This document shows, in pieces, positions 25,432-33,365 of a stretch of DNA of 64,000 nucleotides. The DNA is from Thermoplasmata archaeon (GTDB taxonomy: Archaea; Thermoplasmatota; Thermoplasmata; Thermoplasmatales; Thermoplasmataceae): positions 124,001-188,000 of the forward strand of contig JAJZZX010000003.1 of assembly GCA_021797355.1 (NCBI GenBank), read 5' to 3'. Position numbers and translations under genes: made by a program. The notes under the pieces were generated by a model. It worked only from the letters and a program-made list of their open reading frames with translations. It made no database searches and was not told where the DNA came from. The first letter of the stretch is position 1. Each line of letters begins with the position of its first letter.

Positions 25432-26868
25432 TCACCTTTTTTTTCCAAAAGTTATGTTTTTCATATAAAGCGCGAATACAACTGTAAGGGCAAGAAATGC
25501 CATTCCAACAAGATAGATGTATTCAAACGAGAGTGAGTATGGCAGGTTCTCAAATACCGGAAGGAAGGGGAGCCCTCCCAGCTTTACGTTGACGACACCA
25601 ACCATAACCGGTATGGTGTAGGTGGTTTCTATGACACCCCCAATGGCAGGAGCGATAGAGGTACCGATGTTCCTGAATACGGTGTTCATTCCGGTGGATA
25701 GTCCTGCATCGCCTGGTGGCGTCGATATTAGGAGGATATTTATGACTCCAACGAAGATGAAGGAAAGGCTAATTCCAAGGATTGTGGCATCCTCAAGGAT
25801 TGATATTGTAGTTTGCCTGTTAAGCAGCAGCGCCAGGTATGACATGAATAATATTACGGAACCGATGAGTATGGAAACCTTTGGCCCCTTCTCCGTTGTT
25901 ATCTTTGCGGAAAGAGGTGCGAAAAGCATCGAAGCCAGGGCAGCAGGAAGTAGCGTCAGTCCAGAGGTAAGTATGGAAACGCCAAAACCGGCAGGCTCTG
26001 GATCCTGAAGCATTGTGGGAACAGTGTAGAAGAGGAAGAACATCCCTGCCATTGCAAAGAGCCCAGCCATGTTGGCCAGGAAAATGTTCCTGATCCTGAG
26101 AAGCTTCAGGCTGACGAATGGCATGGAAACGTGCCTCTCCACCATTATGAATATAATGAAGCTAATCACTGAGGCGACAAAAGAACTGGTGGTGAGAGTA
26201 GATCCCCATCCCCAGTACTGCCCCTCTGACAGTCCTAGAATGAGGAGTATCACTGCTGCGGCTAGAGAGGCAACCCCGGCGAAGTCAATTGTTTCCTTCT
26301 TCCTTGGGGCAAAATCCTTGATTATGTATATTGATGCAATGAACAGTCCAAAGGCAACCGGTATTGCCGAGTGATATGACCACTGCCATCCATAGTATTG
26401 AGTTATATATGCTCCTATTACAAGCCCAATTGCAGCTCCGCCTGTGAAAGTTGAGCTGACAATTCCCTGGGCAAGAGCAAGATTTTCTCTTGGAACCTGG
26501 TCATTAAGGAGTGCGTACGCTACCGGGAACATACCCATTCCAAGCCCCTGGACGGCACGAATTGCAATGAACTGTGGCAGAGTGGTGGCAAACCCACCGA
26601 AAGAAATAGCTACTGTGTAAATCCCGGCTAGGATGACGAAAATTCTCTTTTTTCCATATATGTCAGCAAGGCGGCCGAATATTGCGGCTGAAATTGTGCC
26701 CATTAATATGTAAGCCGTTATGATCCACGATAACTGGTCATAATTAGTATCAAAAAACTTGACAAGGACAGGAAGGGCAGGCGTTACCATGGTTTCAACA
26801 TATGTGATTAGGATGCCCATCATTGCCATAAGCACAATGGTCTCCTTTGCCCTCCTAGTGAATGCCAT
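25432..26868 (-). CDS. MFS drug/H+ antiporter, DHA2 (EmrB/QacA) type
   Basis: A 478-residue transporter with about 14 predicted membrane helices, the DHA2 topology. Helix 1 contains VETMVTPALPVL, related to the DHA2 LDxTIVNVALP motif. Loop 2-3 carries motif A as GRLADIYGKKRI (about 65-76), and a motif C-like GAAIGLVIGAYI follows near 150-161. It should export hydrophobic or toxic compounds using the proton gradient. It is first in a two-gene operon with the secreted beta-domain protein. Confidence 0.85.
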   Translation of the reverse strand: MAFTRRAKETIVLMAMMGILITYVETMVTPALPVLVKFFDTNYDQLSWIITAYILMGTISAAIFGRLADIYGKKRIFVILAGIYTVAISFGGFATTLPQFIAIRAVQGLGMGMFPVAYALLNDQVPRENLALAQGIVSSTFTGGAAIGLVIGAYITQYYGWQWSYHSAIPVAFGLFIASIYIIKDFAPRKKETIDFAGVASLAAAVILLILGLSEGQYWGWGSTLTTSSFVASVISFIIFIMVERHVSMPFVSLKLLRIRNIFLANMAGLFAMAGMFFLFYTVPTMLQDPEPAGFGVSILTSGLTLLPAALASMLFAPLSAKITTEKGPKVSILIGSVILFMSYLALLLNRQTTISILEDATILGISLSFIFVGVINILLISTPPGDAGLSTGMNTVFRNIGTSIAPAIGGVIETTYTIPVMVGVVNVKLGGLPFLPVFENLPYSLSFEYIYLVGMAFLALTVVFALYMKNITFGKKR

Positions 26869-27025
26869 GTATGGATGCCCTCCTCACCCTGAAGTTCGTG
26901 TGTATGTTCTTTCGGGGTAAATAATTAACTACTTATTAATATTATGTCCATCAAAAAAGAAATATCCCTGGCCAATTAGAATATGTGACTAACACTTAAA
27001 TCGCTTTCTTTCATTAGACAAGAGA

Positions 27026-27367
27026 ATGCTATTGAAAAAGGTAGAGGAACTGAACCCCTGGGATCTGCAGGAAAAACTTGAAAGAGGTGATCCTATATTG
27101 ATTGTCGACGTCAGGGAGCCATCAGAATTCATTGGAGAAATGGGCCACATTTCGGGCTCAATCAACATTCCAACATCTCAGATTGCCTCAGGGTTTGAAG
27201 ATATGAAGAAGAATTTCCAGGGCGAGATTGTACTGGTATGCCATACGGGAGAGAGAAGTTATGCTGTATGCCGCTATCTGATGGAACAGGGGTTAGAGAA
27301 GGTCTCACACATAAGAGGCGGGATTGTCCAATGGCATCTTTCGGGGCTTGGGGTGGAATATGAGTGA
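27026..27367 (+). CDS. single-domain rhodanese (sulfurtransferase)
   Basis: A 113-residue protein that is one rhodanese domain. The active-site loop is CHTGERS with C72 as the persulfide residue, preceded by IVDVREPSEF (26-35) and GHISGSINIP (40-49). Such stand-alone domains carry sulfane sulfur for thiolation or detoxification. Its last codons overlap the glycerate kinase start (ATG at 27360) by eight bases, making it first gene of a rhodanese-glycerate kinase-TrmI operon. Confidence 0.9.
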   Translation: MLLKKVEELNPWDLQEKLERGDPILIVDVREPSEFIGEMGHISGSINIPTSQIASGFEDMKKNFQGEIVLVCHTGERSYAVCRYLMEQGLEKVSHIRGGIVQWHLSGLGVEYE

Positions 27368-28673
27368 CATTTCCATCAGGGATTACAGCTCGGTTGCCTC
27401 CTCTGGAATTAGAAAGATCATTCTGGATTCTGTTGTGTCAACGCTTTCCGATCTAGATCCTGCCAGGATAACAAAGAATTTTCTGGAAAACTCCCCACTT
27501 CATGCTGGCAATGATGCCAGGCTTCATGTCTTTGGATTTGGAAAGGCCTCCATTGGCATGGTGGAGGGTGTAAAGGCATTTCTGGGCAATCTCCCGGAAG
27601 GCACCGCAGTCATAGTCCCAAAGGGCCTTGAGGTACCAAGGGAATTTTCAGGGGCAACGGTGCTGAGAGGGAGCCACCCCGTGCTGGATGACGACAGCGT
27701 CAAGTCCACTTCAGCCATTCTTTCCCGGCTGACTGACCTAGGGACAGAGGATCAAGTCATTGTGCTGATATCAGGAGGGGGTTCTGCACTTTTTGAATTG
27801 CCGATCCAAGGATTGAGCGCTGCGGATATTGGCCGGATTTCCAAGTGTGTAATGAATAACGGTGCGGATATAGTGGAACTGAACAGCATAAGGCAGGCGC
27901 TTTCCCAGGTAAAGGGTGGAAAGCTGGCTGCAAAGTTATATCCAGCAAGCGTAACATCACTAATAATTTCAGATGTTCCAGGAGATGATCCCTCGATTAT
28001 AGCTTCAGGACCCCTGGTTCCACCATCTGTACCCGAGGAACAGAGGAAGAAGATCATTGACAAATATTCAGTGACCTGCAGTGACCTTTCCAGGTACAGG
28101 TCGCGTCTGGATATGAAAATGCCAATGGCCGATGACATGATCTTCAAGCATGTATCAAATTCAATAATCCTTAAAAACATGGATTTCGTGGAACGAATAG
28201 CAAGTTATTTGATGAAATCCGGCACAGCAGTAAAGGTGCTGAGGCAGCCAATTGTTGGTGACGTTGCGGATGCAGCTGCAATGATACGCCGTGAGGCATT
28301 GCAGTTTTACAGCCAGACAGGGGAACCAGTCTTCCTTGTGGGCGGAGGGGAGACTACTGTAAAAGTCAGGGGCAATGGCATCGGAGGCAGGAATACTGAA
28401 ATGGCAATACGCGTTGCACAGTATTTCGGTCCAGGCCATAATTTCACATTTGCCAGTCTTGGCACTGACGGCATTGATGGTGTCAGCCCGGCAATGGGCG
28501 GTATAACGGATAGGGCTTTCCTGCAGGACGCAATGCCACTTATTCCCGATTATCTTGAGAGAAGCGATTCTTATACTCTCCTTGACAGGTTCAACTCAGC
28601 TGTTGTCACTGGCTTCACCGGCAACAATGTCTCTGATGTTTTTGTTTGTCACTACGGTGGGAAGGTGGCCTGA
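27360..28673 (+). CDS. glycerate 2-kinase (MOFRL family)
   Basis: A 437-residue enzyme that phosphorylates glycerate to 2-phosphoglycerate. Conserved segments are ISGGGSALFELP, IRQALSQVKGGKLA, SDVPGDDPSIIASGP and the C-terminal SLGTDGIDGVSPAMGG. In Thermoplasmatales this kinase completes the non-phosphorylative Entner-Doudoroff pathway. I choose the ATG at 27360, which overlaps the rhodanese stop; upstream in-frame codons lie inside the rhodanese gene and add no conserved sequence. The stop overlaps the TrmI start by one base (TGATG). Confidence 0.9.
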   Translation: MSDISIRDYSSVASSGIRKIILDSVVSTLSDLDPARITKNFLENSPLHAGNDARLHVFGFGKASIGMVEGVKAFLGNLPEGTAVIVPKGLEVPREFSGATVLRGSHPVLDDDSVKSTSAILSRLTDLGTEDQVIVLISGGGSALFELPIQGLSAADIGRISKCVMNNGADIVELNSIRQALSQVKGGKLAAKLYPASVTSLIISDVPGDDPSIIASGPLVPPSVPEEQRKKIIDKYSVTCSDLSRYRSRLDMKMPMADDMIFKHVSNSIILKNMDFVERIASYLMKSGTAVKVLRQPIVGDVADAAAMIRREALQFYSQTGEPVFLVGGGETTVKVRGNGIGGRNTEMAIRVAQYFGPGHNFTFASLGTDGIDGVSPAMGGITDRAFLQDAMPLIPDYLERSDSYTLLDRFNSAVVTGFTGNNVSDVFVCHYGGKVA

Positions 28674-29440
28674 TGCCTGTTTACGCGCTATTTTCCGCAA
28701 ATGCGAAGGGCACTGTTAATACTGACACTAGAACTGCCAGGATAGAAGGAAAGAGCATAATTCTTGACCCTGGAAAGGAGATTGCGCCTGGCGACATGGT
28801 CAGGCTTGGGGGCAGCCTATTCATTGTTAAGAGGATTACACCGGCTGATTTTCCGCACTCAGTGAAACGAGGTGCCCAGATAATTCAATTCTGGGATTCC
28901 GCTTTTATCATTTCGTATATGGGAGTAAAATCTGGCTCTTCAATAATTGAGTCGGGCGTTGGCACAGGATCGATGTCATTCTCAATTCTCTCTGCCCTTT
29001 CCGGTCGTGGGAGGCTCTTATCGGTAGACATCAACAAGGAAGCCATAGAACTGGCAAGAAGCAATGTATCCAGCATCCTAGGGGAAGAATACACTTCCAT
29101 TTGGGAAACGGAGATTGGTGACATATCTTCATTAAATATCCCAGGAGCATTTGATTTCTGCATACTGGACGTTCCACAGCCATGGGAGGCACTTGAAAGT
29201 CTGTCGGGCAGCCTGAGATCCGGAGCGATACTCTGCTTCTATTGTCCAACATTCAATCAGGTGGAACACACCGTTGCCGATCTTGCCAGGCACGGTTTTA
29301 GATTTCTGGAATCTCACGAACTAATAGACAGGAAGCTGCTGGTAAGGGACAATGCCACAAGGCCGGACAGTGACCTCATAGGACATACGGCATTCCTATC
29401 ATTTGCCATCAAAACCTCCGGCATATCCGTTAAATTTTAG
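28673..29440 (+). CDS. trmI: tRNA (adenine-N1)-methyltransferase TrmI
   Basis: A 255-residue class I SAM methyltransferase of the archaeal TrmI type, which makes m1A at position 57/58 of tRNA. A small beta N-terminal domain (1-65) precedes KRGAQIIQFWDSAFI, the SAM loop ESGVGTGSMSFSIL, the acidic ribose-binding SVDINKEAIELA and the catalytic-region motif LDVPQPW. I choose the ATG at 28673, directly overlapping the glycerate kinase stop. It is the third gene of the rhodanese-kinase-TrmI operon. Confidence 0.88.
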   Translation: MPVYALFSANAKGTVNTDTRTARIEGKSIILDPGKEIAPGDMVRLGGSLFIVKRITPADFPHSVKRGAQIIQFWDSAFIISYMGVKSGSSIIESGVGTGSMSFSILSALSGRGRLLSVDINKEAIELARSNVSSILGEEYTSIWETEIGDISSLNIPGAFDFCILDVPQPWEALESLSGSLRSGAILCFYCPTFNQVEHTVADLARHGFRFLESHELIDRKLLVRDNATRPDSDLIGHTAFLSFAIKTSGISVKF

Positions 29441-29509
29441 ATCTTCCTAAGCCAGATCATGCCTGCTTCTTATTTTGTCAACTGACCTGTTAAGTTGCAT
29501 AGAAATACC

Positions 29510-29860
29510 ATGAATGCATGTTGCAACGTGGAAAGGGAGTTGGTCTGCAGCAAATGCAATGGCACGGGCTATGCCACTGACAGTTCAGGACATGTTGAGG
29601 TCTGCCCGGAATGTTTTGGCCTTGGAACAGTCAAGACAACAGATCCGCCACCTCCTCTTTCAAAGAGCAAGAGAAGTATTCGGAAAGTATTGCTGTCTAC
29701 ATTCATAGGTCTTGGCATCTACTATGGCGTCTTTTTCTATTATTACGATTCTGGAATGCTATCGATTACAGACGCAATTGTCATACTTCTCGCGGGCCAC
29801 TTCGTGGCAATATCCTTTATTGTGCTCTACGTGCTCTTTTCCTCGGTTTATTCAGCCTGA
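29510..29860 (+). CDS. zinc-binding DnaJ-type motif membrane protein
   Basis: About 116 residues. The N-terminus carries CSKCNGTGY and CPECFGLG, the CxxCxGxG pairs of DnaJ-type zinc fingers. A basic linker follows, then two membrane helices (about 58-78 and 86-112). The start is the ATG at 29510; an in-frame TTG at 29495 is weaker. Such small zinc-finger membrane proteins are of unknown function, and the cytosolic finger could bind unfolded or partner proteins. Confidence 0.65.
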   Translation: MNACCNVERELVCSKCNGTGYATDSSGHVEVCPECFGLGTVKTTDPPPPLSKSKRSIRKVLLSTFIGLGIYYGVFFYYYDSGMLSITDAIVILLAGHFVAISFIVLYVLFSSVYSA

Positions 29861-29987
29861 TAACGATTGGTTCAGTCTGAAAAGGCAGCATAACTGTGCC
29901 TTTGCCTGCAGTTTCGCATCAAATGGCAATATGTATCTTTGGTCTATGATTCTTTATATCCCATATTGGCTATAACATTATGAGAAG

Positions 29988-30332
29988 ATGGATGATAATG
30001 GCCTGGATCCTGTCCTGAACATACTGAATTCGGTGATATTTGACTTCAGAAGGCGCAATCCATCAATTGACGAGACAGATGTCATTCTTTCGCTGAGGAG
30101 ACTCAGAATGTTCCTGAAGAGGAAGGAAGTCATGCTTTCATCTCTTGATAATGAATTATTTAACGGCATTGTTGGGATATCTTCACTGGCTGGTTACGGA
30201 AAGCCGGAAATAATTGCAGCCATAATTCGCCTCGAAAAAATTGTTGGTGAATGCGCCAGTTCTGGCCAGAGTTATTTCGATACCATTGGCGCACAAGCAT
30301 TAATAATGCAGAAAAGCAGGGACAACAATTGA
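29988..30332 (+). CDS. small helical hypothetical protein
   Basis: A 114-residue predicted all-helical soluble protein beginning MDDNGLDPVLNILNSVIFDF. The segment ILSLRRLRMFLKRKE (about 48-62) is strongly basic. No family, metal site or membrane segment was recognised. It precedes the dyad-rich element at 30371 in the same direction. Confidence 0.55.
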   Translation: MDDNGLDPVLNILNSVIFDFRRRNPSIDETDVILSLRRLRMFLKRKEVMLSSLDNELFNGIVGISSLAGYGKPEIIAAIIRLEKIVGECASSGQSYFDTIGAQALIMQKSRDNN

Positions 30333-30370
30333 ATTGAATACTCACCAGATTCCGAAGCGAGCGTAGTGAG

Positions 30371-30503
30371 CCATTCAGGGAAAAAATACAATATCCGCGG
30401 ATACGCTGCCGTGCAGCCACTTTCACTCTGTGAAACATTCTCCTTTCCCACCCATATATCAGGGGTAATATGAGTCCATGAATCTCGGGAGATCCCTGAA
30501 TGG
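30371..30503 (+). ncRNA. candidate structured RNA or palindromic mobile element
   Basis: The 133-base segment is bounded by a perfect 11-bp inverted repeat, CCATTCAGGGA (30371-30381) and TCCCTGAATGG (30493-30503). Inside are a 12-base palindrome TATCCGCGGATA (30392-30403) and hairpins GCTGC/GCAGC (30405-30417) and TTTCAC/GTGAAA (30421-30435). A further ATCTC/GAGAT hairpin (30482-30493) competes with the outer stem by one base. Together they draw a multi-branched RNA. Overlapping reading frames are antisense or featureless. A MITE-like element is an alternative, but no target duplication was seen. Strand is not determined; plus is arbitrary. Confidence 0.45.
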
Positions 30504-30704
30504 AAAGTATACAATTCAACGTAAACGCTTTGCAACCATGTGTCAGATGTAATTATGCATGTCTGGATACCAGCAAAGAGTGTCTGCGAATGGGGCAAGA
30601 ACCAGATCGCAAGGATTGATCCGTCTGATCGGCTGTAAGAAGCGCGCACCACATGAGCTTCATAGAAATAACAAGCTTGTAACTGCATTGAACAAACTTA
30701 GTTA

Positions 30705-30807
30705 TCCCGGCTTCCGGATTTGAACCAGAGACCTGCGGATTACGGCGGTCTTCCATGCCGTGGATTCCCTCTACAGTCCGCCGCTCTACCAACTGAGCTA
30801 AGCCGGG
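30705..30807 (-). tRNA. tRNA-Tyr (GUA) with 30-nt intron
   Basis: On the minus strand the acceptor CCCGGCT pairs with AGCCGGG, with C1-G72 as in archaeal tRNA-Tyr. The D arm is GCTC...GAGC, the anticodon stem GCGGA/TCCGC and the T arm TCTGG-TTCAAAT-CCGGA. The anticodon loop reads CTGTAG before a 30-base intron inserted after position 37, the canonical archaeal site. The intron contains ACGGC/GCCGT, consistent with a bulge-helix-bulge for the splicing endonuclease. The discriminator A73 is at 30705 and CCA is not encoded. The mature length is 73 bases. Confidence 0.93.
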
Positions 30808-30857
30808 TTCTTCCTGATTAAAAGGCATAATAAAAATTTTGGGTTTCGGAACCCGCA

Positions 30858-30956
30858 CTATATTGCAACGTTAAGTAGCGCTATTAGAACCAGGAGACTC
30901 ATATTGAGAAGTATGATGAGGATCACAACTAGGAAGATTTTTACCCTTTGCTCCAC
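30858..30956 (-). CDS. putative 32-residue single-helix membrane micro-protein
   Basis: A GTG-initiated frame encodes MEQRVKIFLVVILIILLNMS followed by 12 more residues: a basic N-terminus and one continuous hydrophobic helix of about 24 residues. This is the profile of a real small membrane protein rather than random sequence. It lies just upstream of the tRNA-Tyr gene on the same strand and 43 bases after the micro-ORF at 31000. Without comparative data it remains tentative. Confidence 0.35.
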   Translation of the reverse strand: MEQRVKIFLVVILIILLNMSLLVLIALLNVAI

Positions 30957-30999
30957 AGAAGATAATGAAAAACGGAGATAAATAATTCTTGTCTGGATT

Positions 31000-31092
31000 T
31001 TATCTTAAGTCTGGTTCGCCAGTTTCCCTGATTATTTCCATTATTCTTGCGAGCTCATCCCTCAAGGTCTCTCTCCATCTGAAGTTCCTCAT
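31000..31092 (-). CDS. putative 30-residue charged helical micro-protein
   Basis: An ATG frame encodes MRNFRWRETLRDELARIMEI plus ten residues, ending TAA. The peptide would be an amphipathic helix with alternating arginine and glutamate. It is in the same direction and just upstream of the single-helix membrane micro-protein, so the two may form a bicistronic transcript. It is supported only by composition and pairing. Confidence 0.35.
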   Translation of the reverse strand: MRNFRWRETLRDELARIMEIIRETGEPDLR

Positions 31093-31308
31093 ATTAAGTC
31101 ATTTAATTGGAAGGATATAAATTTTGTCTGACAATGGCATACATCAATTCGACTGAGCTTTTTTCTGTTATGTACTAGCTATACATTTCGCTACGTTATT
31201 GCAAAATTGGCTCTTCTTAAATACTATATTTTCCATTTATAGGCATCTGTCGAATTCTTAAAGTTGAATTTAGAATTAATACCTGCAGCCTTAATTTTGC
31301 AGGAAAAA

Positions 31309-31328
31309 GTGCACGTTTTCCAGTGCAC
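31309..31328. repeat. paired GTGCAC palindromes
   Basis: The six-base palindrome GTGCAC occurs at 31309-31314 and again at 31323-31328, in similar contexts (AGTGCACG and AGTGCACA), 14 bases apart. Such spacing suits cooperative binding of a dimeric regulator. It lies 165-184 bases upstream of the winged-helix gene. Confidence 0.35.
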
Positions 31329-31348
31329 AATGGAACCTGCCTAAATAA

Positions 31349-31438
31349 TGTCGGACACTATTGAAATCAAAAAATAGTTTTAGCACAATAAATTAAAGGA
31401 AATTTTAAAATAGAACGAACCTAGGGAGTGTCGGACAC
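31349..31438. promoter_or_regulatory. two TGTCGGACAC operator-like dyads 80 bp apart
   Basis: The ten bases TGTCGGACAC occur at 31349-31358 and 31429-31438. The core TGTC-G-GACA is a perfect dyad, extended to GTGTCGGACAC in the second copy. The proximal copy ends about 27 bases before the TATA box of the regulator gene. A likely explanation is autoregulation by the winged-helix protein encoded at 31493, with looping between the sites; this is inferred. Confidence 0.5.
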
Positions 31439-31465
31439 AATTCCAGCCTAGCTCCTTACAAAATG

Positions 31466-31474
31466 TATATATAA
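31466..31474 (+). promoter_or_regulatory. TATA box of the winged-helix gene
   Basis: TATATATAA is centred 23 bases upstream of the GTG start at 31493, the leaderless arrangement. It supports the GTG as the true start, since no ATG lies near it in this frame. Confidence 0.6.
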
Positions 31475-31492
31475 TGATGAATACATTTATTT

Positions 31493-32281
31493 GTGATACG
31501 AAAAGCGAAGGGTGATTGTTTGGAAATTACGGAGATTCCTGCGAAGAGGAAGGTTCATCAGCTGAGTCAGGACGAGGCGGTTTTTAATCTGGAAGAGTGG
31601 GACCTGAAAACTGATTTCAACATTATGGGTACGAGCAAAATTATACACCATTTTGACTATGCACTAATATCCCGGGCCAACAGGTCAGAAATCATACCAA
31701 TAACGGTTCTAAGTGGTAATAAGCAAGACAGAATGGATGCTCTTGTCCTTCTCTACCTTAGGTCAAAGGATCTTGGAACGTCGAAGAGATTTTCAATTTC
31801 ATCTCAGACCGTATCTCCCTATGAAAACTTCCTTTCCGGGATTTTTAATGTCCCAGTTGTTAGGTCCATTCTTCTAAGGGGCGATGAAAAATCTATGGTA
31901 ATAACTCCTGATGGGATATCTCATAAGGAGAACCCAGCTGAAAAGGTTGCTGAGATGGAAGAGAAGCCTTCAAGGTATGAGCCGGTAACTGTGAGGGATG
32001 AAAGAAATGACCCCGTATCCAGGCACAGGAGAGACCACACCATGATTATGCACGATATACTGGCTCTTGCCAGAACCTATGGTGATCTGGGCATTACCAA
32101 TATTATCTATAAGTGCAACCTGAATTACAGATCAGCACTGAGGGCCGTGAATGAGCTCCTCGAGAACAGGCTCCTTGAGATTTCAGATACTGGTGGTGCA
32201 AAGCAGAAATACAAGATTACCAACGAGGGTATTTCAAAGCTTGAGGATATCAGGAAATTAAGCTTTACAAGGTTCGATTGA
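31493..32281 (+). CDS. archaeal winged-helix (HTH_45-like) DNA-binding protein with unknown N-terminal domain
   Basis: A 262-residue protein. The C-terminal 80 residues match the archaeal PF14947-type winged helix: HDILALARTYGDLGITNII, then NLNYRSALRAVNELLENRLL and YKITNEGISKLE. The N-terminal half (about 35-130) is alpha/beta and includes FDYALISRANRSEIIPITVL. This faintly recalls the strand-acid-strand core of restriction-like nucleases, but no complete catalytic set is visible. It starts with GTG just after a TATA box. The repeated dyads upstream suggest self-regulation. Confidence 0.7.
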   Translation: MIRKAKGDCLEITEIPAKRKVHQLSQDEAVFNLEEWDLKTDFNIMGTSKIIHHFDYALISRANRSEIIPITVLSGNKQDRMDALVLLYLRSKDLGTSKRFSISSQTVSPYENFLSGIFNVPVVRSILLRGDEKSMVITPDGISHKENPAEKVAEMEEKPSRYEPVTVRDERNDPVSRHRRDHTMIMHDILALARTYGDLGITNIIYKCNLNYRSALRAVNELLENRLLEISDTGGAKQKYKITNEGISKLEDIRKLSFTRFD

Positions 32282-32435
32282 GTCCGCTGGGATTCACATA
32301 AGCACCACAACCTTTCATGTCCGAAGATTGGAACTCTACATGACAAGATGGATTTTTTCCTTGCAAAGGACGTTATCCTGTGAAATATCAATCATATCGG
32401 AATAGGATTATTCAATTATCGGTAATCCTAATTCC

Positions 32436-33110
32436 ATGGTGAAATCTCACGATACTGCAATCATCAGTGAAAATATTTTAAGTATGTGGGCAGTTTACCT
32501 TCATCTGATGAATCCAATCTTATACCTTATCCCAACTGCAGTTCTCGTTGCCACTGTGCTAATATCCAGAGTGGTTAAGATTGGTTTTGGGGATTATGTG
32601 GCCGATCTGGAGCGCAAGGTGTCTGAACTCGAAGGAATCCTGAACCTTACATTCATGCGCGAGCTTCTAAATTTCTTTGTATCAAGCAAGGCCAGTGAGG
32701 CAGCCGAAAAACTGGTCAGTTCCGTGAACAATAATCCGGAAAATGCCGTGGATTCAGTGAGTGGTGCTGCAAGGATTTCTGGTAAGGACGTGGAAAATCT
32801 ATATTCGTCCATGAAGAAGGCCATACAACCATCAATTGATCTTGAAAGGGTGAGGTTTGTTTCTGGGCTCATATACAGGATCGTCCTAATCTACGGATTA
32901 TCAATTTCAGCAGTGATGTATGCCATCATTGCTATCTCAGGCATGTCAGGCAGCCTTGCTTTTACAAGGACCCTGCTGGGTGCATTTTTTGGTGTAACAA
33001 TAATTTTCAGCATATTCCTTGTAGTCATTGTCCTTGATCTGACCAGGTATTCAGGCCGAATACGCGGTGCCATGAAGAAACTCTCCGGAGAAGTATCACA
33101 GGCAGACTAA
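32436..33110 (+). CDS. hypothetical membrane protein with coiled-coil loop
   Basis: A 224-residue protein with one N-terminal membrane helix (about 25-47), a helical charged region (50-130) and two C-terminal helices (about 148-170 and 178-202). The cytoplasmic stretch DYVADLERKVSELEGILNL is a likely coiled coil. No family was recognised. It follows the winged-helix gene by 154 bases in the same direction and has an ATG start; a second ATG at codon 17, just before the first helix, is possible. Confidence 0.6.
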   Translation: MVKSHDTAIISENILSMWAVYLHLMNPILYLIPTAVLVATVLISRVVKIGFGDYVADLERKVSELEGILNLTFMRELLNFFVSSKASEAAEKLVSSVNNNPENAVDSVSGAARISGKDVENLYSSMKKAIQPSIDLERVRFVSGLIYRIVLIYGLSISAVMYAIIAISGMSGSLAFTRTLLGAFFGVTIIFSIFLVVIVLDLTRYSGRIRGAMKKLSGEVSQAD

Positions 33111-33197
33111 CCATCTGTGGGACTCGAAAAACGTTCAAGGAATATTTTCCATATGTGGGAATACTAGCAGGAAAAGAATTAATAAATGTGGATAAAT

Positions 33198-33365
33198 ATG
33201 GATTATAAAGAGGATAAAGTGTGTACTGTTTGTAACGATGGGGGTTATCACGCATCATCTAATGCTCTTGCTCCCGTCGTTTCCTGCAAATGGAAAGATA
33301 AATCTGGCATTTCAGGGTTTATCCTGATAAGATATGATCTGCCTTGGAGCGGTGATTCTGTTTGA
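33198..33365 (+). CDS. putative 55-residue CxxC micro-protein coupled to DUF211
   Basis: A short frame beginning MDYKEDKVCTVCNDGGYH, with CTVC and a later CKW, suggests a small zinc- or thiol-binding protein. An in-frame ATG four codons earlier (33186) would give 59 residues. Its stop overlaps the TTG start of DUF211 within TTGA, the coupling seen between real operon genes here. It falls below usual gene-calling lengths, so homologue conservation is needed. Confidence 0.42.
   Translation: MDYKEDKVCTVCNDGGYHASSNALAPVVSCKWKDKSGISGFILIRYDLPWSGDSV

Larger units (their letters stand above)
31093..31492. other. A+T-rich promoter region of the winged-helix gene
   Basis: A 400-base stretch without a plausible gene. 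It is visibly A+T-rich and contains two pairs of repeated dyads, a TATA box at its right end and no reading frame with protein-like composition. No ORB-type origin motif was recognised and no Orc/Cdc6 gene is in the window, so an origin assignment is not supported. Confidence 0.5.

Noticed and set aside
30272-30688. 138- and 119-residue minus-strand frames over the dyad-rich element
   Set aside because: They read through the palindromes and have no domain; the inverted repeats are better explained as RNA or DNA structure.
31140-31490. Replication origin in the A+T-rich repeat region
   Set aside because: No ORB-like motif and no Orc1/Cdc6 gene nearby; the dyads fit operators of the adjacent regulator better.
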